A stretch of DNA of 41,020 nucleotides from Chloroflexota bacterium (GCA_027364875.1 DAHXON010000010.1:1-41020), one strand, 5' to 3'; shown: positions 24,354-33,674, numbered from the stretch's first letter. Notes: generated by a model not told the origin, from the letters alone. Numbers and translations: made by a program.

Positions 24354-25004
24354 CTAACCCGCGGCGGAGACGCTCCCAGCCCGCCCCCTGACGCCCCGCA
24401 GAATCATCTCGGCCGCGGTCTCGTAGCTGATCCGGCCGGTGTTCACGATCAGGTCGTACTCGTCCGGATCGCACCACTCGTGCCCGTAGAGCTGCTTCGT
24501 GTAGGCGGCGCGGTTGACGTCGGTCTCGTGCATCTTGCGACGGGCATCGGCCTCGCTGAGGCCGAACCTCTCGACGAGGTTGCGGACTCGGACGTTCTCG
24601 GGCGCGCGCAGGAAGACCCGGAAGACGTCCGGGTCGTCCCGAAGGACATAGCTCGCTGCCCGGCCGATGATGACGACGTTCCCCGATGCCGCCGTCCGCC
24701 GGATCATCTCTTCGGTGAGGTGGATGATCTCCGCCCTCGGGTCGTAGAACGGGTCCGGGTACGGCGGCGTCCATGCCGCGCCGATCCCGGGCTCGAGCGT
24801 CGAGAACGAGCGCACGACCCGCTCGAGCATGGTTCGAGGCCGCTCCGTCTCGGCTTCGACCTCGCTCGGGTTGATCTGCAGCCTCGCGGCGACGTCTTCG
24901 ACTATCTTCTTGTCCACGATCTCGGCATGGAGCTCGGTCGCGACGAGCGCGGCTACGCTCGAACCGCCGGCGCCGAACTGGCGAGAGATTGTGACGACGG
25001 GCAT
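24354..25004 (-). CDS. Cytidylate kinase-like family protein
   Basis: 216-residue P-loop protein of the cytidylate-kinase-like family (PF13189 type). MPVVTISRQFGAGGSSVA holds the variant Walker A (GAGGSS); VDKKIVEDVAARL follows as in the family; VVIIGRAASYVLRD and the RVRNLVERFGLSEADARRKMHETDVNRAAY segment with its Arg/Lys lid complete it. Canonical CMP kinases differ in the nucleotide-monophosphate site, so substrate is unknown. AAGGAGCG precedes the ATG at 25004. It converges with the small membrane ORF and is 217 bp from the metallopeptidase gene. Confidence 0.88.
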   Translation of the reverse strand: MPVVTISRQFGAGGSSVAALVATELHAEIVDKKIVEDVAARLQINPSEVEAETERPRTMLERVVRSFSTLEPGIGAAWTPPYPDPFYDPRAEIIHLTEEMIRRTAASGNVVIIGRAASYVLRDDPDVFRVFLRAPENVRVRNLVERFGLSEADARRKMHETDVNRAAYTKQLYGHEWCDPDEYDLIVNTGRISYETAAEMILRGVRGRAGSVSAAG

Positions 25005-25221
25005 CGGGGCGCTCCTTCGTCCACTGGCACCGACGGCTCGCCGGCCGTTCGACCGCGGGTGATCGGCGCATGCTCACTGTAGCCACGGGGCTGCGCGGCG
25101 CCAAGAGCCGGGCGGCAGCCGCCCATCGGGATACCGGGGCCATGCGGGGCTATCCATCGAGGCAGGGCCGGCGTCCGAACGTCACGCCCCCGCACGACGG
25201 GAAACTACGGCCCGGGACGCC

Positions 25222-26013
25222 TCAGGTGCGGCCGTTTCCGTCGAGGGCCGAATGGAGTTCGAGAGAGTGCTCCCGGAGCCAGCGCCGCCACTGGCGGTGG
25301 TCGGCTCGATGCGTCGCGACGATCGCCCAGAACTCCGGCCCGTGGCCGAAGACGCGGAGGTGGGCCAGCTCGTGGACAACCACGGTCTCGAGGGCCTCCG
25401 GCGGCGCCAGCACGAGCCGCCACGAGAACGACAGGCGCCGTTGCCGGGAGCAGCTGCCCCATCTGGTCCGGGCATCCCGAACGGTCACCGCCGCCGGCTG
25501 CACGCCCATCGCCGTGGCGTGCCGTTCGATCTCCCGTACGATCGCCGTCCGAGCCCGGACGCGCAGCCAGGCCTCCAGGACGGATTCGATGCTCCGGCGC
25601 TCTCCGGCGGCCAGCCGGACCACGAGCTCGTCGCCGCTCTCTCCGCCTTCGCGGCTCACGCCGGTCCGATGACGCGGCTCGGCGGCCACGATCCGGAGAC
25701 GGTGCGGCTCGCCCCGGAACCTGAACGTGCCACCGTCGCGGAGCGGACCCATCGCCTCGATCCGGGCTCGCTGATGGGCCTGGCGGTCCAGGTGCCGGCG
25801 CAGCCACTCCTCTCGCTCGGCCACGAACGCGGCCGCGACTCTCTCCGCGTCGGCCTTGCTTCGAGCGGCCCTGCTGGGGACGGTGACGACGGCGTTGTGC
25901 CTGGGATCGATGGTGAGACGGAGGAGGCGAGCCCGCGACGACCGCCTGATGGTCAGCTCGAGAGCGCCACCGGCCAGGTGGAAGGGCGCGCGCCATTCGG
26001 TCGAGACTGTCAT
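25222..26013 (-). CDS. YgjP-like (SprT/DUF45) metallopeptidase
   Basis: 263 residues. The first half is an Arg-rich beta domain (LRLTIDPRHNAVVTVP) typical of YgjP/WLM proteins. The zinc motif HELAH at 214-218, the third ligand H224 and the following PEFW are all present, and ARTRWGSCS upstream is the family hallmark. A zinc-dependent protease or hydrolase is predicted; substrates for YgjP homologues are poorly defined. No signal peptide. The start at 26013 has no obvious strong Shine-Dalgarno. Confidence 0.92.
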   Translation of the reverse strand: MTVSTEWRAPFHLAGGALELTIRRSSRARLLRLTIDPRHNAVVTVPSRAARSKADAERVAAAFVAEREEWLRRHLDRQAHQRARIEAMGPLRDGGTFRFRGEPHRLRIVAAEPRHRTGVSREGGESGDELVVRLAAGERRSIESVLEAWLRVRARTAIVREIERHATAMGVQPAAVTVRDARTRWGSCSRQRRLSFSWRLVLAPPEALETVVVHELAHLRVFGHGPEFWAIVATHRADHRQWRRWLREHSLELHSALDGNGRT

Positions 26014-26116
26014 CGGCGGCTACATTAGCGGTTCGGGCTCACTGTCGACCCCCGACGCGGCCGCGATGGGGTCGCGGAAAGCGCCGGCGTTCGGCCCGGA
26101 GGCCGGCGCTCACGGG

Positions 26117-26638
26117 TTAGCGTCCCGACGATTCGAGCGGTCGCGGCTTCCTCGTCCGAAAGTCGATCACGCCTACCCAAGAAGGCCGCAGCGAGATCCG
26201 GGCCATTCGGGTTCCCGGCGCGCTCATGCTCGCCACGTAAGCGGCACCGTTCTCCGGGCCCATGTAGCGCCGAGCGCAGCTGGCGTATTCGGGCACGATC
26301 CCCTGCATCTCGAGGATGTCGACGGAACCGCGGAGAAGCAGCACCTCTGTGGGGTCGAGCGTATCGATGGTCACCGCCACGGCCGGGTTCGCCCGCAGCG
26401 CGCGGACTCTCCCTGCTCCCCGTTCAGTGCCGGGCGTCCACAGGAACGCCGCCGTAACAAGCTCCTCGCCGCTCCATTCGAACCAGGTCGGATAGACCCG
26501 CGGCGTGCCGTCGAGAGCGATATAGGCGATGCGCGCCAGGATCGTCGCGCTCAGCAGTCGCCGGGCGACGTCGGTTTCGAGGAGATCGAGCGAGCCTTGA
26601 GGGACCTCTGATGTGCTTGGCATGGTTTCCGCGTTCAT
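26117..26638 (-). CDS. PNPOx-like flavin/F420-binding protein
   Basis: 173 residues, pyridoxamine-5'-phosphate-oxidase-like split barrel. A short N-terminal helix leads to LSATILARIAYIALDGTPRVYPTWFEW, the strand pair that shapes the cofactor site, and AVTIDTLDPTEVLLLRGSVDIL, and ends with the ISLRPSWVGVIDFRT strand. Such proteins bind FMN, F420 or haem and reduce small molecules; the cofactor here is undetermined. Two tandem AGGAGAGGTAG blocks precede the ATG. Confidence 0.87.
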   Translation of the reverse strand: MNAETMPSTSEVPQGSLDLLETDVARRLLSATILARIAYIALDGTPRVYPTWFEWSGEELVTAAFLWTPGTERGAGRVRALRANPAVAVTIDTLDPTEVLLLRGSVDILEMQGIVPEYASCARRYMGPENGAAYVASMSAPGTRMARISLRPSWVGVIDFRTRKPRPLESSGR

Positions 26639-26660
26639 CTACCTCTCCTCTACCTCTCCT
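26639..26660 (-). repeat. Tandem duplicated ribosome binding site
   Basis: Read on the minus strand, AGGAGAGGTAG is repeated exactly twice, the second copy abutting the ATG at 26638. Both copies resemble a Shine-Dalgarno sequence. Slippage may have duplicated an 11-nt unit. Confidence 0.75.
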
Positions 26661-26831
26661 CGATCGAACGGCGACGATGACGGACCCCGCAAGTCTGGCG
26701 CGTCAGCCTAGATTTGCCCGCCGGCGGCCGAGCCGGCCCCCGATGGCACGCAGGCCCTTCGTCATCGTGGCTGCCCTCAAGCCAGGCGAGTCCTGGCCAA
26801 CCGTCATCAGGCGCGGCTGTGCGATCGCCGC

Positions 26832-27410
26832 CTACCTCGTGAGTTCGTTCGTCAACTTGACCCACTCGATCTGGCCCGAGCTATTTGCACACGCGGTGAA
26901 TGGCTGGACCGATTGGCCCTCGGATGTCCAGGCTTTCCTGCCCGCCACGTCGGTGGTCGGCACGTCCGAGTGGTAGTCCGCCGCCTTCGGCAGCTCGATG
27001 CCGCCGTAGGAGAAAAGGATCGCGTCGCCCTCGTCCCAGGCAATCCGCCAGTTACCCTGGTTCGGCCATGCTTCCCAGCAGCCTGGCTGTTGCTCAATCG
27101 GCCTGAGAATCTCGAAGAATCGCGGCGGGCCAGTGCGAGCAATGGCGAGATTGTTTTTCTCAGGTATGGCTCCAAGGACTTGCGTGTCCGCTCGGTGCTG
27201 CGGCTGATCAATCGTCCGACCGTCTGCCATTGTGAGAAGCCAACCGTCGCTCGAGTCTTCGACTCTGTCGATCACCGCGGCGAAATCCGGCCGCAGCGGC
27301 GCAGCGGGCGGCGACGGATAGGGGTCGTAGCCCTTGCAGCCGCCAGAAGTCAGAAGAAGGACAACTGCAGCCGCCAGCAGCAGAGGTCGACGTCCTGATC
27401 GCTCCCCCAT
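26832..27410 (-). CDS. Putative lipoprotein, unknown function
   Basis: 192 residues with a signal peptide and lipobox SGGC (Cys25), then a Pro-rich spacer. The mature region has FAAVIDRVEDSSDGWLLTMADGRTI, a small beta segment shared in outline with the lipoprotein encoded at 27568. A Cys pair in the C-terminal half (QPGCWEAW, FTACANS) may form a disulfide outside the cell. GGAGGG lies about 9 bases before the start. I do not recognise a family. Confidence 0.72.
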   Translation of the reverse strand: MGERSGRRPLLLAAAVVLLLTSGGCKGYDPYPSPPAAPLRPDFAAVIDRVEDSSDGWLLTMADGRTIDQPQHRADTQVLGAIPEKNNLAIARTGPPRFFEILRPIEQQPGCWEAWPNQGNWRIAWDEGDAILFSYGGIELPKAADYHSDVPTTDVAGRKAWTSEGQSVQPFTACANSSGQIEWVKLTNELTR

Positions 27411-27567
27411 CGGCGTGCCCTCCAGCGCCTCGCGACCCGCCTCCTCGCGGTCCTCCCAGGTAGTAAAGCCAGTTGGCCGAGGCTGTCAACTCTGCGGGCG
27501 GATCTCTGATCGCTTGATCGCGCCGCTCGCACCATATCGGCCCTTCCGCCCATGGCGCCGAACAACG

Positions 27568-28068
27568 CTAGTAGATCTTCCGAACCTGGCCCTCGCGGTT
27601 GAGGCAGATGACCCCGCCGGTGATCCGCGCCGAGAACTTCGGATTGCGGCCGCCCTCGTCGAAATCAGGCGCCTTCTGAAGCGTTATGCCGAAGTCGAGC
27701 TCGACGGTGGTGTCCCGCTCCTCGCCGTTCTCCACGAGGCCGTAACAGAGAACGGGCATGTCCGAAATGTCGCGGAGTGGAGCGACGAGCATCCAATTGC
27801 TCGGCTTGGAGCCCGCGATCAGGAGGTCTCCCGCGTTGGGGCTGGGACCCAAACCGGTCTGGGGACCACCCTGCATCTCGTAGGTGCGGCCGTCATCGAA
27901 GGTGACCTTGTATACGCCCGAGTTGCCAGCCGGGGTCCACTCGACCGCTGCGACCACACCGATGGCATCGATCTCCTTGTGAGGCGTCGAGCAGCCGGCC
28001 ACAGCGGAAGCCATCACGAGCAACGCGAGCGCCGCGATCACGAACCGCTGCCTGGTATTCCCTCGCAT
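27568..28068 (-). CDS. Putative lipoprotein, distant paralogue of its neighbour
   Basis: 166 residues from ATG 28068, which has GGGAGGTG 4-5 bases upstream; an in-frame ATG at 28161 is too far upstream for a signal peptide. Lipobox VAGC near residue 26. The mature start IGVVAAVEWTPAGNSGVYKVTFDDGRTYEM resembles the DRVEDSSDGWLLTMADGRT region of the next gene, and both carry a GDLLIAGSKP or comparable turn. It ends with VICLNREGQVRKIY. The two genes are separated by about 160 bp on the same strand. Function unknown. Confidence 0.75.
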   Translation of the reverse strand: MRGNTRQRFVIAALALLVMASAVAGCSTPHKEIDAIGVVAAVEWTPAGNSGVYKVTFDDGRTYEMQGGPQTGLGPSPNAGDLLIAGSKPSNWMLVAPLRDISDMPVLCYGLVENGEERDTTVELDFGITLQKAPDFDEGGRNPKFSARITGGVICLNREGQVRKIY

Positions 28069-28342
28069 CCCCACCTCCCGTCGACTCCAGGGCTCCTCAA
28101 CCCGAGACCGCCGACACCGTGTTCGTACGCTAGCACTCGATTCAGACATCGGATCGGTCAAATCGCACGCACTCGGGCAGCTAGAGCCTCATCGTTGCCG
28201 CTGGAGCAGCAAAAAAGGGGCGCCGAGAACGGTGATGCTGTATGATCCCCCGCGCTGGTCCGCAAATAGGCTCTTCGAGCGGTGAACTACCGTAGAAGAG
28301 ACGAATCCGATCAGTAATCCGCTCACATTGAGCGTGAATCGT

Positions 28343-28418
28343 GGGGCTATAGCTCAGCTGGGAGAGCGCCTGCATGGCATGCAGGAGGTCCAGGGTTCGA
28401 ATCCCTGTAGCTCCACCA
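28343..28418 (+). tRNA. tRNA-Ala (anticodon GGC)
   Basis: Acceptor GGGGCTA (28343-28349) pairs with TAGCTCC (28408-28414); D arm TAGCTCAGCTGGGAGAG; anticodon stem CCTGC/GCAGG around ATGGCAT with anticodon GGC at 28376-28378 (codon GCC); T arm CAGGGTTCGAATCCCTG; encoded ACCA at 28415-28418. It differs from the CGC tRNA at 3134, so the two cover different alanine codons. Confidence 0.97.
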
Positions 28419-28471
28419 TTTGATTCTTCCGGCGAGCGCCCAGCCCCGGTCCCGATCGCAGAATGAGCGGT

Positions 28472-29107
28472 TCAGGCTGCCCGACGGGTGACCCGGCCGA
28501 CCGCCCGTGACGAAGGAACGGCGAGCGAGAGTGAGCCGCCAGCCGCCATCCGGTCGTCCTCGCCGAACTTGAAGCGGCTGACCAGCTCGTCGAGCTGGCG
28601 GGCCATTTGCGAGAGCGAATCCGCGGAGGCCATTACCTCCTCCGCCTGTGCCGACATCTCTTGAGTGGCCGCGGAGACTTCCTCGGTCGCGGCCGAGTTC
28701 TCTTCGGAGACGGCCGCGATCGACTCGACAGAACGGGCCACCGTGGCCGCGGCGCTCATCATCCGGCTCGCGGCCGCGTTGGTTTCGCCGGCGATCGCGG
28801 AGATGGCCTCCGACGACGCGACGACTCCGGAGCTGGCTCCATCCATTGCGTGGACGGCAACGGTGATGCGGGCCGTGGCCGCGCGTGTCGCCTCGACTGA
28901 GTCGCGGATCTCGCCCAGCGCCGCGCCCGCCTGATCGGCGAGCTTCGCCCCGGATTCGACTTCGCGGGCGCCCACTTCCATCGCCCGAACGGCCTCTTCT
29001 GTGCCGGCCTGGACTTCGGTGATGAGAGCGGCGATCTCCTTGGTGGCACGCGAGGAGCGCTCTGCCAGCTTGCGGACCTCGTCGGCTACGACGGCGAAGC
29101 CCTTGCC
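28472..29107 (-). pseudogene. C-terminal remnant of a methyl-accepting chemotaxis protein
   Basis: Open frame from 29107 to the stop at 28472 with no start codon until Met at 28981. It begins with GKGFAVVADEVRKLAERS, the hairpin-tip motif that binds CheA and CheW, and runs on through TKEIAALI and the long methylation helix (ETNAAASRMMSAAATV ... ENSAATEEVSAATQEM). A TAG stop lies directly before the tip glycine. All N-terminal parts (sensor, membrane helices, HAMP and the descending helix) are missing, and the 374-bp space before leuS does not contain them. This is a truncated receptor, broken exactly at the tip. Confidence 0.88.
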
Positions 29108-29156
29108 CTAGACGACAGGTAAGTCCCAGGTGATCGGCATCTGGCAAGGTCGCGCC

Positions 29157-29864
29157 GTGGAAGATCAGAGGCTCAGCGCGCTGATCCGGAGCGTCAGGCT
29201 GCGGCGGAGCATGCGCCAGGAAGACCTGGCCCGGCTTGCGGGCGTGAGTCAGGCCACAATCTCGCTGGTGGAGCGCGGCCACTTCCGGAAGCTGTCGATC
29301 GAGACCCTCAGACGGATTGCCGGCCCGTTGGATATCCGTGTGGACGTACTGGGACGGTGGCGCGGCGGAGATGGAGATCGGCTTCTGAGCCGAGCCCACT
29401 CGCTGCTCGCGAATCAGGTCTCCGCGGTGCTTGGCGACGCCGGGTGGGTCGTCCATCCTGAGGTTTCCTTCTCCATCTACGGGGAGCGCGGAGCCATCGA
29501 CCTGCTCGCCTGGCATTCGGCGACCCGTCACCTCCTCGTCATCGAGCTCAAGACAGCGTTCGTCGACGTCAACGAAATGCTCGGAACGCTGGACCGCAAG
29601 GCTCGACTGGCAAGGAAGATCGCCGCGGAACGTGGACTGACGCCCGACCAGGTCAGCGTCTGGCTGATCGTCAGCGAGTCGAGGACGAATCGACGGCACG
29701 CCCGACAGCACGCGTCCCTGCTGGAGTCTCGCTTCACCCTCGACGGTCGATCGCTGAGGCCGTTCCTTCGACGGCCGGGCACCGCGACGTGCGGCATGGC
29801 CTTCTGGCCAGATAGCAGTGGGGGTGTTGCGAGACACCGTGCGACCGTTCCTGAGAGCCGCTGA
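29157..29864 (+). CDS. XRE-type HTH domain fused to a PD-(D/E)XK-like nuclease domain
   Basis: 235 residues from GTG 29157. Residues 8-60 are a Cro/C1-type helix-turn-helix (MRQEDLARLAGVSQATISLVERG). Residues about 75-200 show a restriction-endonuclease-like core: E102, E110, D115 in GERGAIDLLAWH and E130-L-K132 in LLVIELKT, matching D-(x)n-E-x-K. The frame is open from 29130, but GTG 29157 matches the usual start MEDQRL-type and has AAGG upstream. It is divergent from, and starts 50 bp beyond, the truncated chemoreceptor; the tail carries a copy of a local repeat. The HTH-nuclease fusion suggests DNA binding and cleavage, perhaps defence or mobility; that is inference. Confidence 0.78.
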   Translation: MEDQRLSALIRSVRLRRSMRQEDLARLAGVSQATISLVERGHFRKLSIETLRRIAGPLDIRVDVLGRWRGGDGDRLLSRAHSLLANQVSAVLGDAGWVVHPEVSFSIYGERGAIDLLAWHSATRHLLVIELKTAFVDVNEMLGTLDRKARLARKIAAERGLTPDQVSVWLIVSESRTNRRHARQHASLLESRFTLDGRSLRPFLRRPGTATCGMAFWPDSSGGVARHRATVPESR

Positions 29865-29995
29865 GAGGCGGGAGTCGCCGCTTTCCGGCCATGGTGTTGG
29901 GGCGTGACTGCTATATGGCCAACTCTCGCGGCCGCTCGGCGGCCTCTGCGCCATCGAAGGCGGCCGGGTACCACCGGGGGTGCTATCTGGCCAGA
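29803..29995. repeat. Three copies of a TGCTATMTGGCCA motif
   Basis: TCTGGCCAGATAGCA at 29803-29817, inside the 3' end of the HTH-nuclease gene, is the exact reverse complement of TGCTATCTGGCCAGA at 29981-29995. A third copy, TGCTATATGGCCA (29909-29921, one mismatch), lies between them in the forward orientation. The core TGGCCA is palindromic. The gap from 29865 to 30238 before leuS has no gene that I can support; it is GC-rich filler apart from these motifs and the leuS binding site. Confidence 0.75.
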
Positions 29996-30238
29996 TTGGA
30001 CGGCACCGGCGGCGCGGGGCCGACGCGGCCACCGGCGCCGGTCGGCGCGGCGGACGCAGGCACGGGCCACGAGGGGCGGCGGACGCGGGCACGAGGGCCG
30101 GCGCGGCCACGGCTGGGCACCGGTGGCCGGCCACCTTTCCCCGCCGCTGAGTAGCGCTCGGCCGGTGACGGTAAACTTGGCACTCCGGACCCGCGGCTCC
30201 CTATCGGCCGCTCGGACAAGCCACGGAGAGGTTTCGTC

Positions 30239-32779
30239 GTGTCGGCACCCGAGAGAACAGAACGCATCCGCATCGATCGCTACGATCCCGCGGCCATCGA
30301 GCCGCGCTGGCAGCAGCGGTGGGCGGAGCTCGGGCTCTACGACACGAACCTCGCCGACGAGACGAAGCCCAAGTACTACCTGCTGACGATGTACCCGTAC
30401 ACATCGGGCAACATCCACATCGGGCACTGGTACGCGAAGACGCCAACCGACGCGATAGCCCGCTTCCACCGCATGCAGGGCGAAAACGTCTTCTTCCCGA
30501 TCGGCTTCGATGCCTTCGGGCTGCCGGCCGAGAACGCCGCAATCAAGAACAAGATCAACCCCCGCGAGTGGACGCTCAAGAACGTCGAGAATATGCGGCG
30601 CCAGCTCCGGACCATGGGCGCCACCTTCGACTGGAAGAGCGAGGTCGTCACCTGCGAGCCGGACTACTACCGCTGGAACCAGTGGGTCTTCCTGCAGTTC
30701 CTCAAGGCCGGACTGGCGTACCGGGCGAGCTCCCCGGTGGATTGGTGCCCGAACGACGGCACGCTGGCGCGCGAGCAGGTCGAGGGTGTCGATCGGCACT
30801 GCTGGCGCTGCGGCGCGCGGGTGGAGAAGCGGCTGCTCGATCAGTGGTACCTGCGGATCACCAGGTACGCGGACGAGCTGCTCGACTTCTCGGGGATCGA
30901 ATGGCCGGAGCCGATCCGCGTCATGCAGACCAACTGGATCGGCCGATCGGAAGGCGCCGAGGTCGACTTCGCGGCCGAGACCGGCGACACGCTTCGCGTC
31001 TTCACGACCCGGCCCGACACGCTGTACGGCGCGACCTTCATGGTCCTGTCGCCCGAGCATGCGCTCGTTCCCAAGCTGACGACGCCGGATCGCAGGGCCG
31101 AAGTCGAGGCCTATGCGGAAGCCGCCGGGCGCGAGACCGAGATCGAGCGGATGTCGACCGATCGACCCAAGACGGGCGTCTTCACCGGCGCGTACGCGAT
31201 CAACCCCGTCAACGGCGAGCGGATCCCGATCTGGATTGCCGACTACGTGCTGGCCGGCTACGGCACGGGCGCGATCATGGCCGTGCCGGCGCACGACGAG
31301 CGCGACTTCGACTTCGCGAAGAAGTTCGGGCTGCCCATCAGGCGCGTGATCGCCGGCCCGGAGATCTCCGACGCGGACGCCGAGGCTCCACTGGAGGTCG
31401 CCTACATCGCTCACGGCGACGCGGATCGGATGGTCAACTCCGGGCCGCATTCCGGCAAGCCGGCAAAGCAGGGCTTCGCCGACATCGTGGCGATGCTGGA
31501 GAAGGAAGGTCGCGGCAAGGCCACGGTCAACTACCGGATCCGCGACTGGCTGATCAGCCGCCAGCGCTACTGGGGCGCGCCGATCCCGGTCGTCTACTGC
31601 GACAGGGACGGCATCGTGCCGGTGCCGGACGATCAGCTGCCGGTTCGCCTGCCCGACACGGTCGACTACGCGGGCAGCGGCAACAACCCGCTCAAGTCGG
31701 ACAGCTCCTTCGTGAACACGACCTGCCCCACGTGCGGCGGTCCGGCGTGCCGCGAGACGGACACGATGGACACGTTCATCGACTCGAGCTGGTACTGGTT
31801 CAGGTACCTGTCGCCGAAAGATCAGACGGCACCGGTGGATCGCGCGATCGAAGCTCGCTGGTGCCCGGTCGACCAGTACACGGGCGGCGCCGAGCACGCC
31901 GTCATGCACCTGCTCTACTCGCGCTTCTTCACCAAGGCGATGGCGGACCTGGGCCTGGTCCACGAGCGCGAGCCATTCAAGCGGCTGTTCAACCAGGGTC
32001 AGATCCTGGGCGCCGACGGCGAGCGGATGAGCAAGTCGCGCGGCAACGTCCAGGATCCCGACGAGCTCGTGGCGCGCTACGGTGCGGATACGGTCCGGCT
32101 GTTCCTGATGTTCATGGGGCCGTGGGACCAGGGCGGCCCGTGGAGCCCGACCGGAATCGGCGGCATCGCCCGGTTCCTCAACCGCGTCTGGACTCTGGCG
32201 CTCGATCCTCACGGAGTGGAAGCCGGCGATCCGGAAAGCGGTGTGCTGCCGGCCGGCCAGGACGCCGAGGCCGCGTCACGGGCGATCCGCAAGGCCGCCC
32301 ACCAGACGCTGCGGACCGTCTCCGAGGAGTACGCCGCGCTGCACTTCAACACCATGGTGGCGCACCTCATGGAGCTCTCGAACCTGCTGATGCGGTATCG
32401 AGGGACCGAGGTTGCGGGCGGCTCGGCGTGGGACGAGGCGGTCCGGCTGCTCCTGCTGATGCTGGCGCCCGCGGCTCCGCACGTCACCGAGGAGCTGTGG
32501 TCCCGCCTGGCCGAAGCACAGGGCCTGGCCTGGACTTCCATTCACACCCAGTCGTGGCCGGCCGGCGACGCGGCGGCCGCCGCCGAGAACGAGCGCGAGG
32601 TGCCGGTCCAGATCAACGGCAAGCTCCGCGACCGAGTTATGGTCCCGGCCGGGATCAGCGAGGCCGAGCTGGAAGCCGTAATCCTGGCCCGGCCCAAGAT
32701 CGTGGCCGCCCTGGAGGGCAGGACCCCGACGAAGGTCATCCACGCCGGCGGGCGGCTCGTGAACGTGGTGGTGCGGTAA
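30239..32779 (+). CDS. leuS: Leucyl-tRNA synthetase
   Basis: 846 residues, close to bacterial LeuS length. HIGH is H60-I-G-H63 in [10 protein letters not shown]; the zinc-binding hairpin region and CP1 editing domain ([15 protein letters not shown], and the [21 protein letters not shown] strand) are present, and RMSKSRGN gives the KMSKS loop near residue 597. The editing domain probably removes noncognate Ile and norvaline. The C-terminal anticodon-binding domain is complete ([12 protein letters not shown]). GGAGAGG precedes the GTG start. This is a chromosomal housekeeping gene. Confidence 0.98.
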   Translation: MSAPERTERIRIDRYDPAAIEPRWQQRWAELGLYDTNLADETKPKYYLLTMYPYTSGNIHIGHWYAKTPTDAIARFHRMQGENVFFPIGFDAFGLPAENAAIKNKINPREWTLKNVENMRRQLRTMGATFDWKSEVVTCEPDYYRWNQWVFLQFLKAGLAYRASSPVDWCPNDGTLAREQVEGVDRHCWRCGARVEKRLLDQWYLRITRYADELLDFSGIEWPEPIRVMQTNWIGRSEGAEVDFAAETGDTLRVFTTRPDTLYGATFMVLSPEHALVPKLTTPDRRAEVEAYAEAAGRETEIERMSTDRPKTGVFTGAYAINPVNGERIPIWIADYVLAGYGTGAIMAVPAHDERDFDFAKKFGLPIRRVIAGPEISDADAEAPLEVAYIAHGDADRMVNSGPHSGKPAKQGFADIVAMLEKEGRGKATVNYRIRDWLISRQRYWGAPIPVVYCDRDGIVPVPDDQLPVRLPDTVDYAGSGNNPLKSDSSFVNTTCPTCGGPACRETDTMDTFIDSSWYWFRYLSPKDQTAPVDRAIEARWCPVDQYTGGAEHAVMHLLYSRFFTKAMADLGLVHEREPFKRLFNQGQILGADGERMSKSRGNVQDPDELVARYGADTVRLFLMFMGPWDQGGPWSPTGIGGIARFLNRVWTLALDPHGVEAGDPESGVLPAGQDAEAASRAIRKAAHQTLRTVSEEYAALHFNTMVAHLMELSNLLMRYRGTEVAGGSAWDEAVRLLLLMLAPAAPHVTEELWSRLAEAQGLAWTSIHTQSWPAGDAAAAAENEREVPVQINGKLRDRVMVPAGISEAELEAVILARPKIVAALEGRTPTKVIHAGGRLVNVVVR

Positions 32780-32844
32780 ACACTCGGAGACACTCGGAGG
32801 CCGGACGGCCAGGAGCGCCGAGCGCGCCGGAGGGCCGGGGGCGG

Positions 32845-32913
32845 CGCCGGTAAGCCACTGGTGATCGGCAGATAAGCGGGCGGTGAGCCGGCGGTAAGCC
32901 GGGGGTGAGCGGC
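32845..32913 (+). repeat. Degenerate 11-bp repeats upstream of comEA
   Basis: A short run of units resembling GCGGTRAGCCG (e.g. GCGGTGAGCCG, GCGGTAAGCCG, then GGGGTGAGCGG) occupies most of the leuS-comEA gap. The units are imperfect. They could be a local slippage product or a protein-binding array. Confidence 0.45.
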
Positions 32914-32984
32914 CGCCAATCGCCAGGCAAGCGGCTGCCGGTAGCCTCAACGATGCCCGCCCTGAATCGCTCTCGGAGTGCCCG

Positions 32985-33674
32985 ATGGATGAGAGTGCGC
33001 CCTGGAGGGCGCTCGAGGCGGGGTCGAACCCGGCGGATGCCGGGGCGCAGGAACGGCATGGCGGCCTCTCGGCCAACTTGCTCGTGCTGCTGGCTGCCGG
33101 AGCCCTGGCGATCGGAGCGCTGGGGCTCGTGGGCCTCGCCGCCATGCGCGGTGGAGGCCAGGCGGAACTGGTTTCGGAGCCTGTGTCGTCGGAGGTGGCG
33201 GTTGGACCCGTGGCATCGCAGCCGAGTGTCGTGGTGCAGGTGGCCGGCGCGGTTCTTCGGCCCGGTGTCTACTCCCTGCCGGCGGGGTCGCGGGTCGGGG
33301 ATGCCATCAAGCTGGCAGGCGGCTACTCGGCCGACGTGGATCCGAGGCTTGCGGAGACCGCGCTCAACCTGGCTGCAAAGCTCACTGATTCACAGCTCAT
33401 CGTGGTGCCTCGTCGAGGTGATCCTGGACCGGTACCCGGCGGCTCCGGAGGAGGAGGCGTAGCGGCGGGATCGGAGGCGCCCGGTCTCGTGAACCTGAAC
33501 ACGGCTACCGCCGCTCAACTCGACACCCTGCCGGGCATTGGGCCCGCGACCGCCGCGAAGATCATCGCCGCGCGCGAGGAATCGCCCTTCGCGTCCGTCG
33601 ATGACCTGGTCAAGCGCAAGATCGTCACCGCGTCCGTGCTGGCCAAGTTTCGTGGCCTCGTGACCGTCGGGTAA
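32985..33674 (+). CDS. comEA: ComEA-type DNA-uptake protein
   Basis: 229 residues. One N-terminal membrane helix (about 30-55), then an SLBB-like segment (VQVAGAVLRPGVYSLPAGSRVGDAI) and a C-terminal helix-hairpin-helix domain (VNLNTATAAQLDTLPGIGPATAAKIIAAREESPF). ComEA binds double-stranded DNA outside the membrane and passes it to ComEC, encoded 4 bp downstream. The gap between them and shared strand indicate a transcription unit. ATG 32985 is preceded by only weak purine sequence. Confidence 0.93.
   Translation: MDESAPWRALEAGSNPADAGAQERHGGLSANLLVLLAAGALAIGALGLVGLAAMRGGGQAELVSEPVSSEVAVGPVASQPSVVVQVAGAVLRPGVYSLPAGSRVGDAIKLAGGYSADVDPRLAETALNLAAKLTDSQLIVVPRRGDPGPVPGGSGGGGVAAGSEAPGLVNLNTATAAQLDTLPGIGPATAAKIIAAREESPFASVDDLVKRKIVTASVLAKFRGLVTVG

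Noticed and set aside
29108-29160. Group I or II intron splitting the chemoreceptor gene
   Set aside because: No second exon exists before leuS and no intron core motifs are visible.
29528-32212. 894-residue reading frame on the minus strand opposite leuS
   Set aside because: It is a shadow frame in GC-rich coding DNA; leuS on the plus strand has all family motifs.
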